Shown piece by piece: positions 35,401-50,829 of a stretch of 64,000 nt of DNA. How positions within the stretch are numbered: the first letter of the stretch is position 1; the number at the start of each line of letters is the position of its first letter. The notes beneath the pieces are model-generated. The model was not told the DNA's origin. It ran no database searches and worked only from the letters and a program-made list of their open reading frames with translations. The translations under genes were made by a program, and so were the position numbers. Source of the stretch: Dryas octopetala (lineage: Eukaryota; Streptophyta; Magnoliopsida; Rosales; Rosaceae). The stretch lies in contig OY992832.1 in assembly GCA_963921425.1 (NCBI GenBank), positions 25,075,489 through 25,139,488 on the forward strand, read 5' to 3'.

Positions 35401-38400
35401 ATGCTGATGAGATACAATATCTGTCCTTCTAGCTTTCTAATACATTAGGGACACTGGAAATTAATTTCTTGTGTAATTGTGGTTCTCTAAGTTTTGTTGA
35501 ATAGTGTGTGAGCATTGATAGAATTAAGTAGAAATTGCTATAGATTCTGTTCTTTTTTCCCAGCTTGGAAGTATGCTTTGTCTTCTCCCAAATAGTTTCT
35601 TGCAGAACTCATAGGAAACATTTTTTTATTTATTTCTTATGCAGAGAGAGTCTAAATGAAAAATGAAGGAAAAAGTAGATACTAAATTGAAGCATCATAC
35701 ATTTGTAACCATTAAATGAATTTCATATCATAAAAGAGAGAAAAAGAAAACATCTTGTACATATTGAAAATTGGAGGTTTTAGACCATTTTCTTTTGTTG
35801 GTTTACTGGAAGCCCAATGGACCTGTGGGTTACACAAAGGAGGTAGCCCTCTTCCATCCCATAAGGGTCCCCAGAACAAATAAGGGGGGATTCGATCCCA
35901 GGTCCCTGGAGACAACGGGACTTTACCGACTGAGCTAGCTGGCACCTTCAGGTATCAGGTTTTAGATAATTTTTGCTTGTCTTTCTATTGAGCTCAGCTG
36001 TTGTGTATAGTCATAGATGATCTGGTTAGTATAAGAAAGGTGTACACTCTATAGCAGTGGAAAACTATAAATATAAAATCCAAAGAAGCTTAGTATTAAA
36101 GAAATCATCATTTATTTGGAAATTGCTAAAGCACTGAAATTATTTTCAATGTTGCTATATGCATAGTTCCACTGCCTTAATTTTTGTTCTCAAGTAATGA
36201 TTTTTGAATCGTACATGTATGATGATGATGCGTTACTACGTGAAGCTGAAATGAATGGCAGTGGAAAGGTTGATAGGGAAACAAACTTATATAAAGCATT
36301 AATTCTTGCTACAAATTTTGTTGCTGGCGCCAATATGATTTGAAAGATGTCTGATGGAAAACTGGCCCAGGTACCCGAGTTTGATGAGGCTGCATTTAGT
36401 GCATCTTTAAATAAAGTTGTAAGGTGCAAAACAAAATTTGGATGGCATTTAGTACAAGTACTATCGGAGAGGTATTCCCTAGAAACTTGCCTCAATGTAT
36501 TTGAGGTGCTGACTCACACTTGAATATACTAATCTGTTTTTGTACATGCATCATATGCTGTTAGGGAAGAATCATTACTTCAAGACATTGCACCCACCGA
36601 GCTTCATGTGAAGATGCAAGATCCCAGTTTCTTAGATGAGGCACAATTGATTGATGTTCGAGAACCTGAAGAAGTGTAGGCTCTCATCTTCTATTTTCTG
36701 CTCTTAGTTGTCTAGAGAATCTTTTTTGATGGATTTTATGATTTCAAAATCTAGAGATGACTAAAATGTACTTTGCAAGTTATGACATGGTGGCTTTTGT
36801 TGTAACTTGTAAGTCTATGTATATGTGGGTATGCTTTAGTGGTGGATTTTATCTATACTGTATGTATGATGTTATAGTGATAAGTTGAAATTTTGAAAGT
36901 TAGTAATTGACAGAAAAATATTCATATATACTTTCTGATATATCATAAAAGAGTTTTGAACTGCAGTTGAATAATAACAAGGAAGTTTTTAGTCATAGGT
37001 AAATTGAAGAAAATTGCAGTTAATTTTCTGTGATATTTTGCTCGACTTGGGGAAATGCCATATATTGTGTTTATGTGAAAAGCTATTTGTTAGACAGTGG
37101 ATCATCCTATTTACACTACTCAGTTGCAAGAGATTTTTTGCACATTTTATCCTCATAACTGGAGGGAATAAGGCTATGCTCCAGTCGGTGGTTAATTTGC
37201 ATTGGTGTTGGAGTGGCCATTTAGGGACATAGTTGCAGTGATGTTTGGCATCTGATCCCTTTGTGTGTTTTGAAGATGTTGAAGCTTCATCCTCTAAATT
37301 CAAGTTCTCTTTAATTTGTTCTCTAAATTAGTGGCCGGTGTTTTACTCCTTGTTTATTTATGTTGATAAATTGTTAACTTAACTTAATGTTAGATTGGCT
37401 CTTCCTTTTGGTGCATCTTCTGTGTATTTCCAATACTAAGAATATCTATTGCTTAAAAACCCGTCAAAGTTTTTTCTTTAGAAATTAAAAGAAGAAAAGT
37501 TGTTTAACACACTGGAGAGCTTTTGGCTTTGGTCAGTATGTGTTAATCTCTTTTGTTAAGTAGCAATCTTACAAGTTTTCCAATACTCATATCACCTTTG
37601 TTTGACAGGTTCAAAGCTTCTTTGCTGGGTTTCCAGGTTCTTCCCCTTCGACAATTTGGAAGCTGGGGACCTGAAATAACTACGAAGTTTGATCCTCAAA
37701 AGGATACTTATGTTATGGTAGGTACAAACCTTTTTGTGCTAAGCATTTCTTTTTCTTATATTTTAAAAAGATGAATTTTTGTTACAACCGTATAATAGTT
37801 TGGTAAAACAGAACATGACAATTTTTTATCCTTAAGTTTCATGCCTACCTTTTCTCTGAGTGAGGCATTGGCTATGGGGATAATGTCTAATCTTGTTTGT
37901 ATTAGTTGTCTTCCTATTTTCATTGCAATATAGTGGTACTTTAAGGTATGTAGCATCCAAAATCTCCAGGTCCAGTTTCCCCCATTTTGGTGCTAATGAA
38001 GTTGTTAGTTGTATAATTTCTAATCGCCCTGGACTTCTTGTACCTTAGTCCTTAGGTTTGGTGAAAATTGAGATTGGCTATCCATTCCTAACTTGGATGT
38101 TTTTCCCCTCACACTCTTCACATGAAAAACAAGAAAGAACTAAAACTCTAAAAGGAAAAGGAAAATGAATAGAAAGAAGATAAAAGTGTTCATCATATCC
38201 ATTTTGGAAACTCTCTATGGCTATCTTTGCCCCATATCTCTGAATGTCTAAGGAGGAAGAAATCAATCTGAGTGTGAAGGAGTATTTCTATTATCTATAC
38301 TATTAGGTGCAAGAGTGTTGACATAAATATATTAGAAATTTAGGGAAGTTAGATGGTATTAATGCTTCTAAAATGGGCTGGTCAAAAGCTTTCAGAATAG

Positions 38401-41339
38401 CTATGAATAGAAATTGCTACAATTAAGTAACTAGAAGAAAATTATGGTGGGGCCTAAAGTAAGTGCTTTTCATAGAAAATAATATCGAAGTGCCTTTTTT
38501 CCCCATATGTATATGTGTGTGTGGAGATGCACATATATGAGTGAGTTTTTAATCATTTTGGAGTCTAAGAAAGAGATTTAGAAAAAGATGAAATTTTCAA
38601 AAATAGAAGAAACCAGCTATGACAAATGGCACCATAGATACGTAGTTCGTTTGTTTCCTTAAGTCCAATCTTCCAATTGTCAGACAGAAGAAGTCTCCTG
38701 GAAACAAATTGTTGTTCATGAGTTTCTTGGGTTTAATTTCTTTTAAGGAAAAGTGTTATTTCTGAGTTTCCCATCCAAGAGTGGGTTTAAGCACACATTC
38801 GTTATGTGCTGCCTATAGTGCTTACTTTCACTTTACATTTTATGTTCAATCCTTGCTTGTCCACTACTTTAAACTGACATTTCATGTTCCAAAATGCAGT
38901 GTCACCATGGTGTGCGGTCATTACAGGTTGCCAAGTGGTTGCAGACGCAGGTAGAGCCTTTTCTGCTATGTTAATTTACTATAACTGGAACATCCTTTAA
39001 AAGTTAGACTGACTTAATTTCCTTGTGGGATCTAGACAACAGTGCGTAATTTTTCATCTCCTTTCTTTTTTCAAATTTTACAGAGCTGCATCATTATTCA
39101 TTTATTCAAATATATCTTTCAAGGCCCTTTTGCCAGTGGCTGGCATGTAATTTCTGTGCTCCTGTAGTGACCATTTATAATGTTTATAAATTTGAATCTC
39201 CTTAGTGCTTGTCATGCATCGGAAAGCCCTTTAGAAAAAGGATGGTCTCTCATTAACATTTAAACCAAAGTTCAAAGAGAAGTTTCCGCTGTTCAACTTA
39301 GTCAAAAGTTTACTTATAGTAACCATCAAATAGAAGCTCATAGACCCTATTCAAATGCCAAAGAAATCAGATTTAAAGAATTTCATTTCCACTGTTTAAA
39401 ATGCCAAATGGTTACTTATTTGATTTGAGGTAGAGAATACAATGTACGATCTGAAATTGAGGATTTATAAGTTTCTTGACGTGGACAATTGAAATAAGGC
39501 TCGTATGCTATTTGTGATATTCAGATTTGGCAGTCTTGGGTTCTCTAACATGTCTTATATGGCTGTAAGATAGTCACTAGCGGTTTAAGGTTAAATCATT
39601 TTTCAATTTGAGGCATTAGATTTAGAGTTATAGGTGTTTTGATGCTTAGGGACAGATATAGAATTTCACAAAATTTCTGTACAGAAATTTATATCGGGGT
39701 TATAGAGGGTGTTTTGAGATAAATAATTTATTTTTTTTGAACAAATTTGTATGGAGAGCGCAAAGGTGGGTGTGTGTGTTGATGAATTTGGTGAGTGAAT
39801 AGGAGTCCTTCGTTTGATCTGTTGATGAAGTAGTACCTTAATTGGATTTGTAATGCTATTAGAATAAGTGATTTAGGAGTATAAGGATGGCTAATTGTGC
39901 TAAAAAGTCAGAATCGGATAATGGAATATTCTGTAATTCGAGTTGAGGCATGAGCATATTTCTTCTTGTTGGCCAGTAGGGGCAAATTACCCAATTTATA
40001 TTAGAGATAATTAGGCTTGAGTCTTTTAGAAAAACAGTTTTTAGATGGAGACCGGGGGTGTTTTAAAATTTATAAGAAAATCCTTTTAATTCATAATAAA
40101 GTTCTTTCCCGATTTGAAGGGTATTTCCCCTCCTAGGGTGTAGAGTGGGCTTTGTAGAGGCTGCATGTTAGGTTTTAACTCCGGGATTTTAGGCGGAGCC
40201 TCCGAAGTTAAAACCTAACATAAAGCCGTCAAAGAAGAAAAATAAAAGGACTTGATTAAAAACCCTAAATCACTACCGGTCTTAGTCTAAGAAAGACTCA
40301 TAAAATGGACTGGATTATAAGTCTCCCTTTATATTATTAATCATGTTGAGCTTGTACATTTTTGAAGTCTTAGGAGTCTCTCATTTACATGTTTATTAAT
40401 TAGTACCTTAATTGTAAATTTGTAATTCTAATGACATTAGAATAATTGGTTTAGGAGTCTCTAAATATGTTGAAAAAATATCAGAATTTGATAATGCAAT
40501 ATTGAGTAATTTGAGCTCAGGCCTTGTGCATATTTTCTCATTCTTCCCCGATACCTGCTGTTCATGTTGTACTGCTACAGGAATAGGACAGTCTGAATTT
40601 TCTTCCTTCTCTTGCCTATTTTCAATATCAAGTTGAAACCATTATATTCCTGAATCAAAACCCTAGAACCCAATTATGTTCTGTAGCCCTCAAAAACTTC
40701 TTGAAGTGAGCTCCTATTTCCCCTCCAACCTTTCATACCCTTAATCATTCTTCAACCAGAGACCCCAGATAGTATACAAGTTGTTAAACCCTAAAGCCCA
40801 CTGTACGTACAATCGTAGGCTGGTTTCCTATCCTCTCAAGGAAACTCTTGCTCAAATAATGGAAAGAAAGGAAAAACATATCGGATGAATGCGCTATAAT
40901 AAAATATTCCCATCAAACATTTCACTGGGCCTAGTTGTTTACTTGTTTAAATGTTTAGCAATCCTTGTTGCCATTCCTGCTAGTTCATACTTTGTCTTTT
41001 CCTAAAAAACATAATGAAACCTTTCTTTTTCCTTTCCATATCTTTTTGATTCTTTATCTTCCCTTTCACCTTTTGCATCCTTTTTTTTTCAAATAACTGG
41101 ACAATGAGTTCTGCATACTATACCAGGAAAGATGCTACCTCATATTCATTTTTCGTGCAACATTATGCAATATCAGTTTGGAGTCTGGATGTTCTTATTT
41201 CCAAACTCCTTATATTAACTGTACTATTTATTTTTTGTTTTTTGTTTTTGTGGTTCAGGGTTTTAAGAGAGTATTTAATGTTTCCGGCGGAATTCATGAA
41301 TATGCTCAGAAGGTTGATCCAACAATTCCTACTTACTGA
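32481..41339 (+). CDS. STR12: Rhodanese-like/PpiC domain-containing protein 12, chloroplastic
   Basis: Eight exons, all with GT-AG borders and closing frames: 32481-32724, 34889-35005, 35307-35398, 36371-36471, 36565-36675, 37609-37717, 38900-38950, 41259-41339; 301 residues. Residues 1-80 are Ser/Leu-rich and almost free of acids, as in a plastid transit peptide. A parvulin-type peptidyl-prolyl isomerase domain follows (EILVQHLLVKED, LAAEYSICPSKEEGGMLGWV, FGWHLVQVLSER). Then comes a rhodanese domain (LIDVREPEE, GFQVLPLRQFGSWGP, CHHGVRSLQVAKWLQ, FNVSGGIHEYA). The cysteine of CHHGVRS, about residue 259, is the expected persulfide-carrying residue, so the sulfurtransferase loop looks intact. 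Length and domain order match Arabidopsis STR12 (At5g19370). Introns 1, 3 and 7 carry transposon insertions. The upstream MSMLRATH start offers two close ATGs (32481 and 32487). Confidence 0.92.
33817..34154. mobile_element. MITE in STR12 intron 1
   Basis: Long inverted arms: left GAGGCGATCTGTTGAGGACC then TAAGTTGAGGACTTAACTTG, right the inverted form beginning GAGGCAATCTAGTGAGGACC. Flanking 10-mers TATGATGCAT and TATTATGTGT agree at 7 positions, which may be an aged 9-10-bp target duplication. Internal GTCCATTTTTTAG / CTGAAAAATGGAC pairs match the nested MITE at 12371. Mutator-like is likely. Confidence 0.75.
34163..34188. repeat. (TA)n microsatellite in STR12 intron 1
   Basis: An uninterrupted AT dinucleotide run just right of the MITE. 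Confidence 0.8.
35775..35946 (-). mobile_element. tRNA-derived SINE in STR12 intron 3
   Basis: On the minus strand from about 35946: a polymerase III box A-like TAGCTCAGTCGGTAAAG, then 30-odd bases later box B GGGATCGAATCCC. A tRNA-unrelated body follows (GACCCTTATGGGATGG ... GGGCTTCCAGTAAACC). The promoter boxes plus a body longer than a tRNA indicate a SINE, not a tRNA gene. Target duplication not resolved. Confidence 0.75.
36199..36340 (+). pseudogene. Unidentified coding-like fragment in STR12 intron 3
   Basis: An open frame reads IFESYMYDDDALLREAEMNG then SGKVDRETNLYKALILATNF and VAGANMI before a stop, about 30 bp upstream of the exon 4 acceptor. The composition is protein-like (no stops, amphipathic). 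It is in neither STR12 orthologs as I know them nor the transposon families here. It may be a captured exon piece. Family not recognised. Confidence 0.35.
40004..40327 (+). mobile_element. Mutator-like MITE family copy 1, in STR12 intron 7
   Basis: A 324-bp element running from GAGATAATTAGGCTTGAGTC to AAGTCTCCC, flanked by a perfect 9-bp duplication TTTATATTA (39995-40003, 40328-40336). An internal hairpin is formed by GTTTTAACTCCGG and AGTTAAAACCTAAC. Two more copies lie at 48064 and 51608. Terminal inverted repeats are very short and weak. The 9-bp target size is the Mutator hallmark. Confidence 0.8.
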
Positions 41340-44300
41340 GACTTTCTGGATCAGAGATGTATTTCTTCCATCAGTTGAGTTGCCTAATTTATTTTTCTTC
41401 TTTTTATACTCTCGCCACCCCCTCAGTTTTTCTGAATATTGAATATTGGAGCAAGTGGTTTAATATTATCTCATTCTCCTTATATATTACAGTCCTATGT
41501 AATGGTGATAATGCAACCCCCAGGTTGTAGAAAATTAATGCAAATTATGGTTGGACTGATGGAGATCCAAATAATGCCAGATTGTCATCTTATACTTTAA
41601 ATTTTGGTAAAATAATGAAGGGTTTTTTCTTTGTTACATTGATTGAACGAAATCGAAACCTGTACCTATTATAATCTTAACTCATTACCCTACTCGCCCT
41701 CACCACTTGGGCAAACAAATAATGTTTCTTCAATCAAAAAAATAAAAGGTAATGATGTTTTTTTGTTTTTACATTATATTGGTCTTCCCTGATTTCAGTG
41801 AATGCTTGCATATCAGAATAGCATAGGTGTTCCAAGTTTGTATGTACGTACTGTGGGAAAGCAAGAACAAAAGTATAGTGGAACTGGTGTAAATTTCCAT
41901 CCTGGAAAGCGTCCCTTCCCCAGACGTTTGAGATGTAATAACATTTAATTGACTATTTTGGGATATAATCATATAATGCATGCTTTAAGGCAATGGTTAT
42001 TCTAACCTACTAGGGGCTACTCTATGTTTTGTTTTACAGTGGATGACCTATAAGCATAGGCTTGGATAATGGATTGGCATACATTTTCAAAATGTTCCAC
42101 ACATAACTTTCTTATAAATTTTAGGGCCTCTTAGAAATATGCCCCAATTTACAACTCCTAGCAATCAATCTACACCTTCTTCCCATTATTTTTAAGCCAT
42201 ATATCAGAACCAAAACACGAGTGTTCGAATGCCCAATATTCCTTTTTGTAACTCAGAGTTACATTTTTCAATAAAGTGTAACATATCAAGAGTTACAAAT
42301 TCTAGTTAAAATTATTTTTTGGATTCTATTTACTAGGTAAGGGTTTGACTCATAAATACTAAATTCTAAACCCTAAACTTCAAACTCAAATAATAATAGG
42401 TTTAAATATTAGAATAGACTTCAAATTGTAACTCTTGCGGGTTACAGCGTTGAAAAATATAGTTTCAAGCCACAGTGTGTGGCTCAAAATAAATAAAACT
42501 TCTATCTATGTTTCTGACAAACACATGATGTTTTTTTGGGGAGTTTTGACTAATTTAGATTAGAATTTATAGTGAGCTTATGACCTATAAAGACAATAGA
42601 TAAATTAAAACTAAAGAAGCTTACTATATATATCAACCTATATTAAGTCAGACAAAACATTAAAATGTGAAAAACAAAACAAATATGACAAATATTTAGT
42701 TGTGAATAACTTGTGATACAGGCAGCCCACTAAATAATTCATGGAGTATTGAGAAAAGGGGAACTGAAATAAAACATGGATTATCTAAAAGTTAATAAGG
42801 AGACTCTCGGAATTTTCACACATTATTTACAATTAATATATTAAATTTAATTAGGAGACCTTTCAATTTTCCCACATGTTTTATAGCTGTGGCTTTCTAT
42901 CTGTCCTTTGAGTATCTGTATAAGGGAGACTTCTCTCAATTTGTAAGATGAAGTTGTTGGTTAATTATTGAATTATAAAGAGTTGATTTCTCTCATGTGT
43001 TAGTGTCTTTCTCTTTTTGACTGTTCTCATTTGGTTTTTTGATTCTTTATTTCTGTAGGGGGTACCAGAAACGTGGGTACTCGGGGTTCTATCTTTCTAC
43101 ATCACATTCTCTTACATATTAAACTATACTTTGCATTTATATTAAATAAATAAAGCAAATATATCTGCTAAGTGAAACATTCAAAATTTAATAATTAAAT
43201 TGGCCATGTTTAATTAAAATGTCAAATGAAATCATAGTTATACTTAACGGAGGTAATTAAATTCATAAAAAAATAATCTCCAAAACATCGTAACCACTAA
43301 TAATATCATTCTTAAAAAAAAAAAAAAATTATATGTGCAATAAATAAAATAAATTGACATGTATGGAGTGCGTGACAAGAAGCTAATAATACTTGAAATA
43401 GGAAATGAGAAGTCCCAGAAAAAGGGAGATAATTTTGGCACTCCAAAAATGACTTCTTGCGGTACTTTTCTACATTCCCACAAATGAGGAGTGTATAAGG
43501 TTGATTGTAAAGTCTCAAAATCATATCCCGAAAAGAAAATATTGGACTTTACATGTTAAGCTAGCTTGAAGCAGTAATTGAGCAGTCCACATTTTGTAAT
43601 ACGAACGCTAGCTGGTGTCCCAAATTAGCCTCAACGGCAATGACATCCTACTCATCAAAGCATTAATTTGAGTTTGACATGTCTAAGCATTTCTATCAAT
43701 ATTTAAGAACGGCATTCAATAATAAGATGAGCATGCAATATTATTTGGGGGCCTCAATTATATACACTCCCTTATTAGTATATAAACTTGGTCATATTTG
43801 CATAACGTATATAAATTTTCTATCATTTATTTTTTTATTTATCAATATACATGCATGCATTATGGTGTTAATTTGTTTATGCATGACAAAAATTAAATGT
43901 TATATCATATACATGTGACTTCTTTCATGAATTTGCAAATTAAGCCAAGGCTGCAAGCTAGCTAGGGTGCGTGTGCATTTGATTAATGAAAAGAAAAGGT
44001 GATGAAACTGAAGCAGAACAATCGGGCCTATAATTGTACGTGCATGTACGTACGCGTATACAAGCACGCATGCATGCACCTAGAAGCTACGTACGTCTAG
44101 AACATTGAATTGGTTGTGTATAACATTCATTCCTTAGCTAGCTAATTCGTTACGTATATATGCCAGCATGCAGTTGGTTGTGTACGGATAGAATCATATA
44201 TAGACAGTAGAGGACCTATCAAGACATGCAATAATATCAATCCAGCAAGGAGGGAATGGTAAATTGGTAATTAAGTATGTGAATGTGAGGAAGGTAAGGG

Positions 44301-44588
44301 TCCCACGTATATTGAGACAGGGCTAAGAGCGTAAGACTGTTTCAAAGGCCTTTCCAAGTTTCCAAAACTACCAACCTCCTAAAATTCCTCATTATCAGTC
44401 CAAGCTGTAACCCATTTTGTCTCTTTGTCGCTCTTTCCTTTCCCTTTTGTCTCTCTCTCTCTCTCCACCCCAACCCTTAATTCTTCAACCCCCAAAATCA
44501 AACATTGCCTCTCTTGGCCACACCCATCCAAAGCTAGCTCTGCCTCTCTCTCTCTCTCTCACTTCCCTCTCTCTCTCTTCCGGCCACC
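41340..44588 (+). promoter_or_regulatory. Intergenic region and CPK17-type promoter
   Basis: 41340-43650 is AT-rich and has no recognised gene. Short inverted words GTAACTC(A/T)/GAGTTAC near 42246-42450 suggest a decayed repeat. From 43840 to 44180 CATGCA/TGCATG and GTACGTAC words are dense. The 5' leader (44420-44588) is strongly CT-rich ((CT)n runs at 44450-44465 and 44545-44580) and ends CCACCATGG, a favourable start context. Confidence 0.45.
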
Positions 44589-47382
<2,794 letters not shown>

Positions 47383-48063
47383 TTTGTTTGATTAATTAGT
47401 TAATTAATCGCGTTGGTTTTATGCATGCAAGCACAATTAATTGCACATACGTACATGCAATTGATTAATGGGGGCAAATTATAAATGTGTGTCCGTACGT
47501 CGTCGTCATGAGCCTGCTGCTTTATCGAAGGATCAGAAGAAGCTATGCTCCATATAATGTGGGAGAAAATTTGATTGGTTGCTCATCATGGGTATGATCA
47601 TATAATGTTCATCATGTACAGTATCTAACAAAATTCAAAATAATGAAGAAAATGGGAGGGAATTGAATATTGGGAGGAGAGGATGGAGTACCTAGTGGCT
47701 CAAGAAAAGTACTGATGATCATGTGTTGATGGGGTTAACATGAGGGTTTTTGCAACAATTTAGTGGATATTAATTGTCTGCTCTGTGCTGATCACATGCA
47801 AGGTCCCTAGCTCTGTTCAACAATTTAGTGGATATTGCAACAATTTAGTGGATATTGTTTGTGAAAATCGATCATTGTACCTGTCAAATATATGTCATTG
47901 GCTAACTTATGCTTAGGAATCAATTTGTGTTTTACACTTGACAATCTTTTCACAATCATAGTTTTCAGCTTTCTTGTTTGTAAATTTTAATTAATTAAGA
48001 TTAATACTATATATATAGTACGTAATTATATAGATATGTGTCAATTGTTATAAATTAATGTAA
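47383..48063. other. 3' flank of the CPK17-type gene
   Basis: The probable 3' UTR includes ACAATTTAGTGGATATT repeated three times (about 47755-47860). Nothing else recognised. Confidence 0.4.
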
Positions 48064-48395
48064 GAGATAATTAGGCTTATGTCTTTTAAAAAAATAATTT
48101 TTAAATAGAGACCGATGGTGTTTTAAAATTTATAAGAAAATTCTTTTAATTCATAATAATTTATAAGAAAATCATTTTAATTCATAATAAAGTCATTCCC
48201 CGATTCGAAGGGTATTTCCCTATTTGAAAAATATTTCCCCTTCTAGGGTGTAGAGTGGGCTCCTTCCAAAATCTTGGAGTTAAAACCTAACATAAAACCG
48301 TTAAAGAAGAAAAATAAAAAAACTTAATTAAAAACTCTAAATCACTGCCGGTCTTAATTTAAAAAAGACTCATGAAATAGATTAGTAAGTCTCCC
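48064..48395 (+). mobile_element. Mutator-like MITE family copy 2
   Basis: A 332-bp relative of the element at 40004, from GAGATAATTAGGCTTATGTC to AAGTCTCCC. It has a perfect 9-bp target duplication TTAATGTAA (48055-48063, 48396-48404). It has an internal direct duplication of TTATAAGAAAAT..TTTTAATTCATAATAA and a small deletion relative to copy 1 in the central hairpin. Confidence 0.8.
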
Positions 48396-48404
48396 TTAAT
48401 GTAA

Positions 48405-48631
48405 TTAGCAATGCTTAAGAACATGTCATTAATTTGGACACATGTCAAACATGGCGTTAAGGTCGTCACGGTTGATAAGCGGCATGTTGTTTCTTCGAAC
48501 CGGGTTGGGACACATATTGTTTCGTGTGATCAATAGAGTAGTGCTAACCTAGTCCATTAAATTTGCACCCTTTTTCTAGATGACTTGCCACATTTTTTTC
48601 TATAAATATCGCCCATTCTTCGGCCACTTGA

Positions 48632-48674
<43 letters not shown>

Positions 48675-49637
48675 AATTCTAGTATACCTTTTGTTTTATA
48701 TATCAGATTGACTAGAATTCCAAAGGAATTTATTGGGAGTAAGGTTCTGAAAGATTTAAGTCTTAGTGCCCAAAAGACCTATGGTGTGTTTCGTTAGAGA
48801 AATTAAATTTGGTATAGTTTTAAAAGTCAGAATTTGAGAAATGACAAGTTCTAATTGCCTTGTTTGATATCATTAACAAGAAAATTATAAAATTATGTGT
48901 AGGAAAAAATGTAGAATTTAGAAGCCATAAATTCCAATTTTATATTCTTCCTAATTAGGTGTCATTTTAAATTCCATGAAAAATGATTTTTGGAGGAAAT
49001 CAGCTTATATAACTAAGGAGAGGGACATAACTAAGCTGTTGGAGAGCTCTTATTAGTCAAAATAGAAAAAGTTGCATGTAATGGATGTATACACCCACAC
49101 TCTCACAACGTCGATCTTCTCACATATTAATCATGTGACCATTTATTGTGAAAGAAATAATATATACACTCGTTACATGCAAGTTTTTCTTTAATAAAAA
49201 CACTAAACTCAAAACATGTGATTTTGGCACATGCTCGAGCATGAGTAAGTGTGAGTTGTGCACCCTCACATGGCTCACTAATTAAGTTATAGGGCCTCTA
49301 CTAAAATATATAAGCCCAATAGGTCCAAAAGCAAATAGGCCACATTTCCCTCTTCGCTCTTATATATCCTTCTTCCCATTCCACCAAAAAAAGATAGGCC
49401 TATTTTCATACTTTTCTTTAATTTGGTTGTACAAGCCCAGTTCATTGACCTTCTTAATTTATAAGTCCATTAACTTTAGGTATTAAATTTTAATTTTTTT
49501 TAGTTTAACTACCAATATATTATGTCATTTAACTTTAAATATCAAATTTAAGTGTACGTACCATCTTTAAAAACGTGGTTTTACCGAGCGCTCAACATTA
49601 TTCATTGAGTGCTTGGAAAAATCATTTAATTGTGACT
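48405..49637. other. Spacer with a (TC)n microsatellite
   Basis: A (TC)n tract at 48632-48674. Otherwise AT-rich sequence with no gene. At about 49580 an ACCGAGCGCTC motif precedes the CACTA element. Confidence 0.45.
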
Positions 49638-50689
49638 CACTACAAGAAAAAGATATTTGGGCGACGAAACTTTGGGAGACGAATTCAAATTTGTCGCCCA
49701 AAGAGGTTTTGGGCGACGAATTCAAACATTAGTTGCCTAAACTAATAAAGGTTTGAGCGACAAAGATTTTCATCACCCAAAGTGACTTTGGGCGACGAAT
49801 ATGGTGTTCATCGCCTAAAGCACTTTTAGGCGACGAATATGATGTTCGTCGCCTAAAATTACGCGCCAAAATGCTCTTGGACCATACTTTGGGTGAGGAA
49901 TCCATATATTCCTCGCCCAAAGCTACGTTAGGCGACGAACAACATATTCGTCGCCCAAAGTAGCTTTGGGCGACTAAATTATTCCTCGCCTGAAGTGACT
50001 TTAGGCGAGGAATATATGGATTCCTTGCCCAAAGTCCAATTCATTTTTTATGTGCATTTATATAACTTTTGAATAAAGATTTTTTTTTTAAATATTAAAT
50101 TCAAATATATAATCTAAATAAAAAAATAAATTAAAAAATATATATATGTTTAGGCGACGAAATTGTTCGTCGCCTAAAACATGCTTTGGGCGACGAACTG
50201 CACTATTCCTCGCCCAAATAAAGTTTAGGCGACGAATAATTCCGTCGCCTAAACCTTTTTTGGGCGAGGAATAGTGAAGTTCGTCGCCCAAAGCATGTTT
50301 AGGCGATGAAATGTTTCGACGCCCAAACTATGTTTTGGCGAAGAAATTAATTATTCCTCCCCCAAAGCATGTTTAGGCGATGGACAATTTCGTTGCCCAA
50401 AAATGCTTTGAGCGACGAACCTAATTTTTCCTCGCCCAAAACATATTTTTCGTCGCCCAAAGCATGTTTTGGGCGAGGAAAAATATGCTTTAGGGGACGA
50501 AATAAATCCGTCGCCCTAGGTATCTTTGGGCGACGAAATTTACTGGTTCGTCGCCCAAAATCTTGGGCGTCATGGCTTGGGCGGCTAAACTGTCGACGAA
50601 CTGAGTTCGTCGCCCAAAAGTTTGGGCGACGAAATTCGACTTTGGGAGAGGAACTAGGTTCGTCGCCCAAACCGTTTTTTCTTGTAGTG
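49638..50689. mobile_element. Non-autonomous CACTA (En/Spm) element made of inverted GGCGACGAA repeats
   Basis: A 1,052-bp element beginning CACTACAAGAAAAA and ending TTTTTTCTTGTAGTG, with a 3-bp target duplication ACT (49635-49637, 50690-50692): all hallmarks of CACTA elements. By eye it holds about 45 copies of GGCGA(C/G)GAA or the complement TTC(G/C)TCGCC. They alternate in orientation so that neighbouring units form short hairpins, in two arms separated by an AT-rich centre (about 50040-50145). No transposase is encoded. Open frames across it are repeat artefacts. Such subterminal repeats normally bind the transposase. Confidence 0.92.
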
Positions 50690-50829
50690 ACTGTACAGCA
50701 GTCACAACGTTTTTATAGAGATAAAGTCACACAACTTAGTTCTTTCGTTGTTTTTTTCAATATTTGTATTATGATTCAAGGCTTAAGCTTTAATGTTTAG
50801 TATGTTGTAAGACTTTATCTCCCAAGCAT

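Noticed and set aside
35880-35946. Possible tRNA gene on the minus strand
   Set aside because: Boxes A and B are present but no cloverleaf with anticodon and acceptor stems is supported; the sequence continues into a SINE body.
41104-41442. 112-codon forward frame
   Set aside because: Overlaps STR12 exon 8 in another frame and runs into intron and 3' flank; a shadow.
50347-50800. Open frames of 107 and 143 codons
   Set aside because: Translations of the repeated GGCGACGAA units of the CACTA element (RRPK, SPK repeats), not genes.
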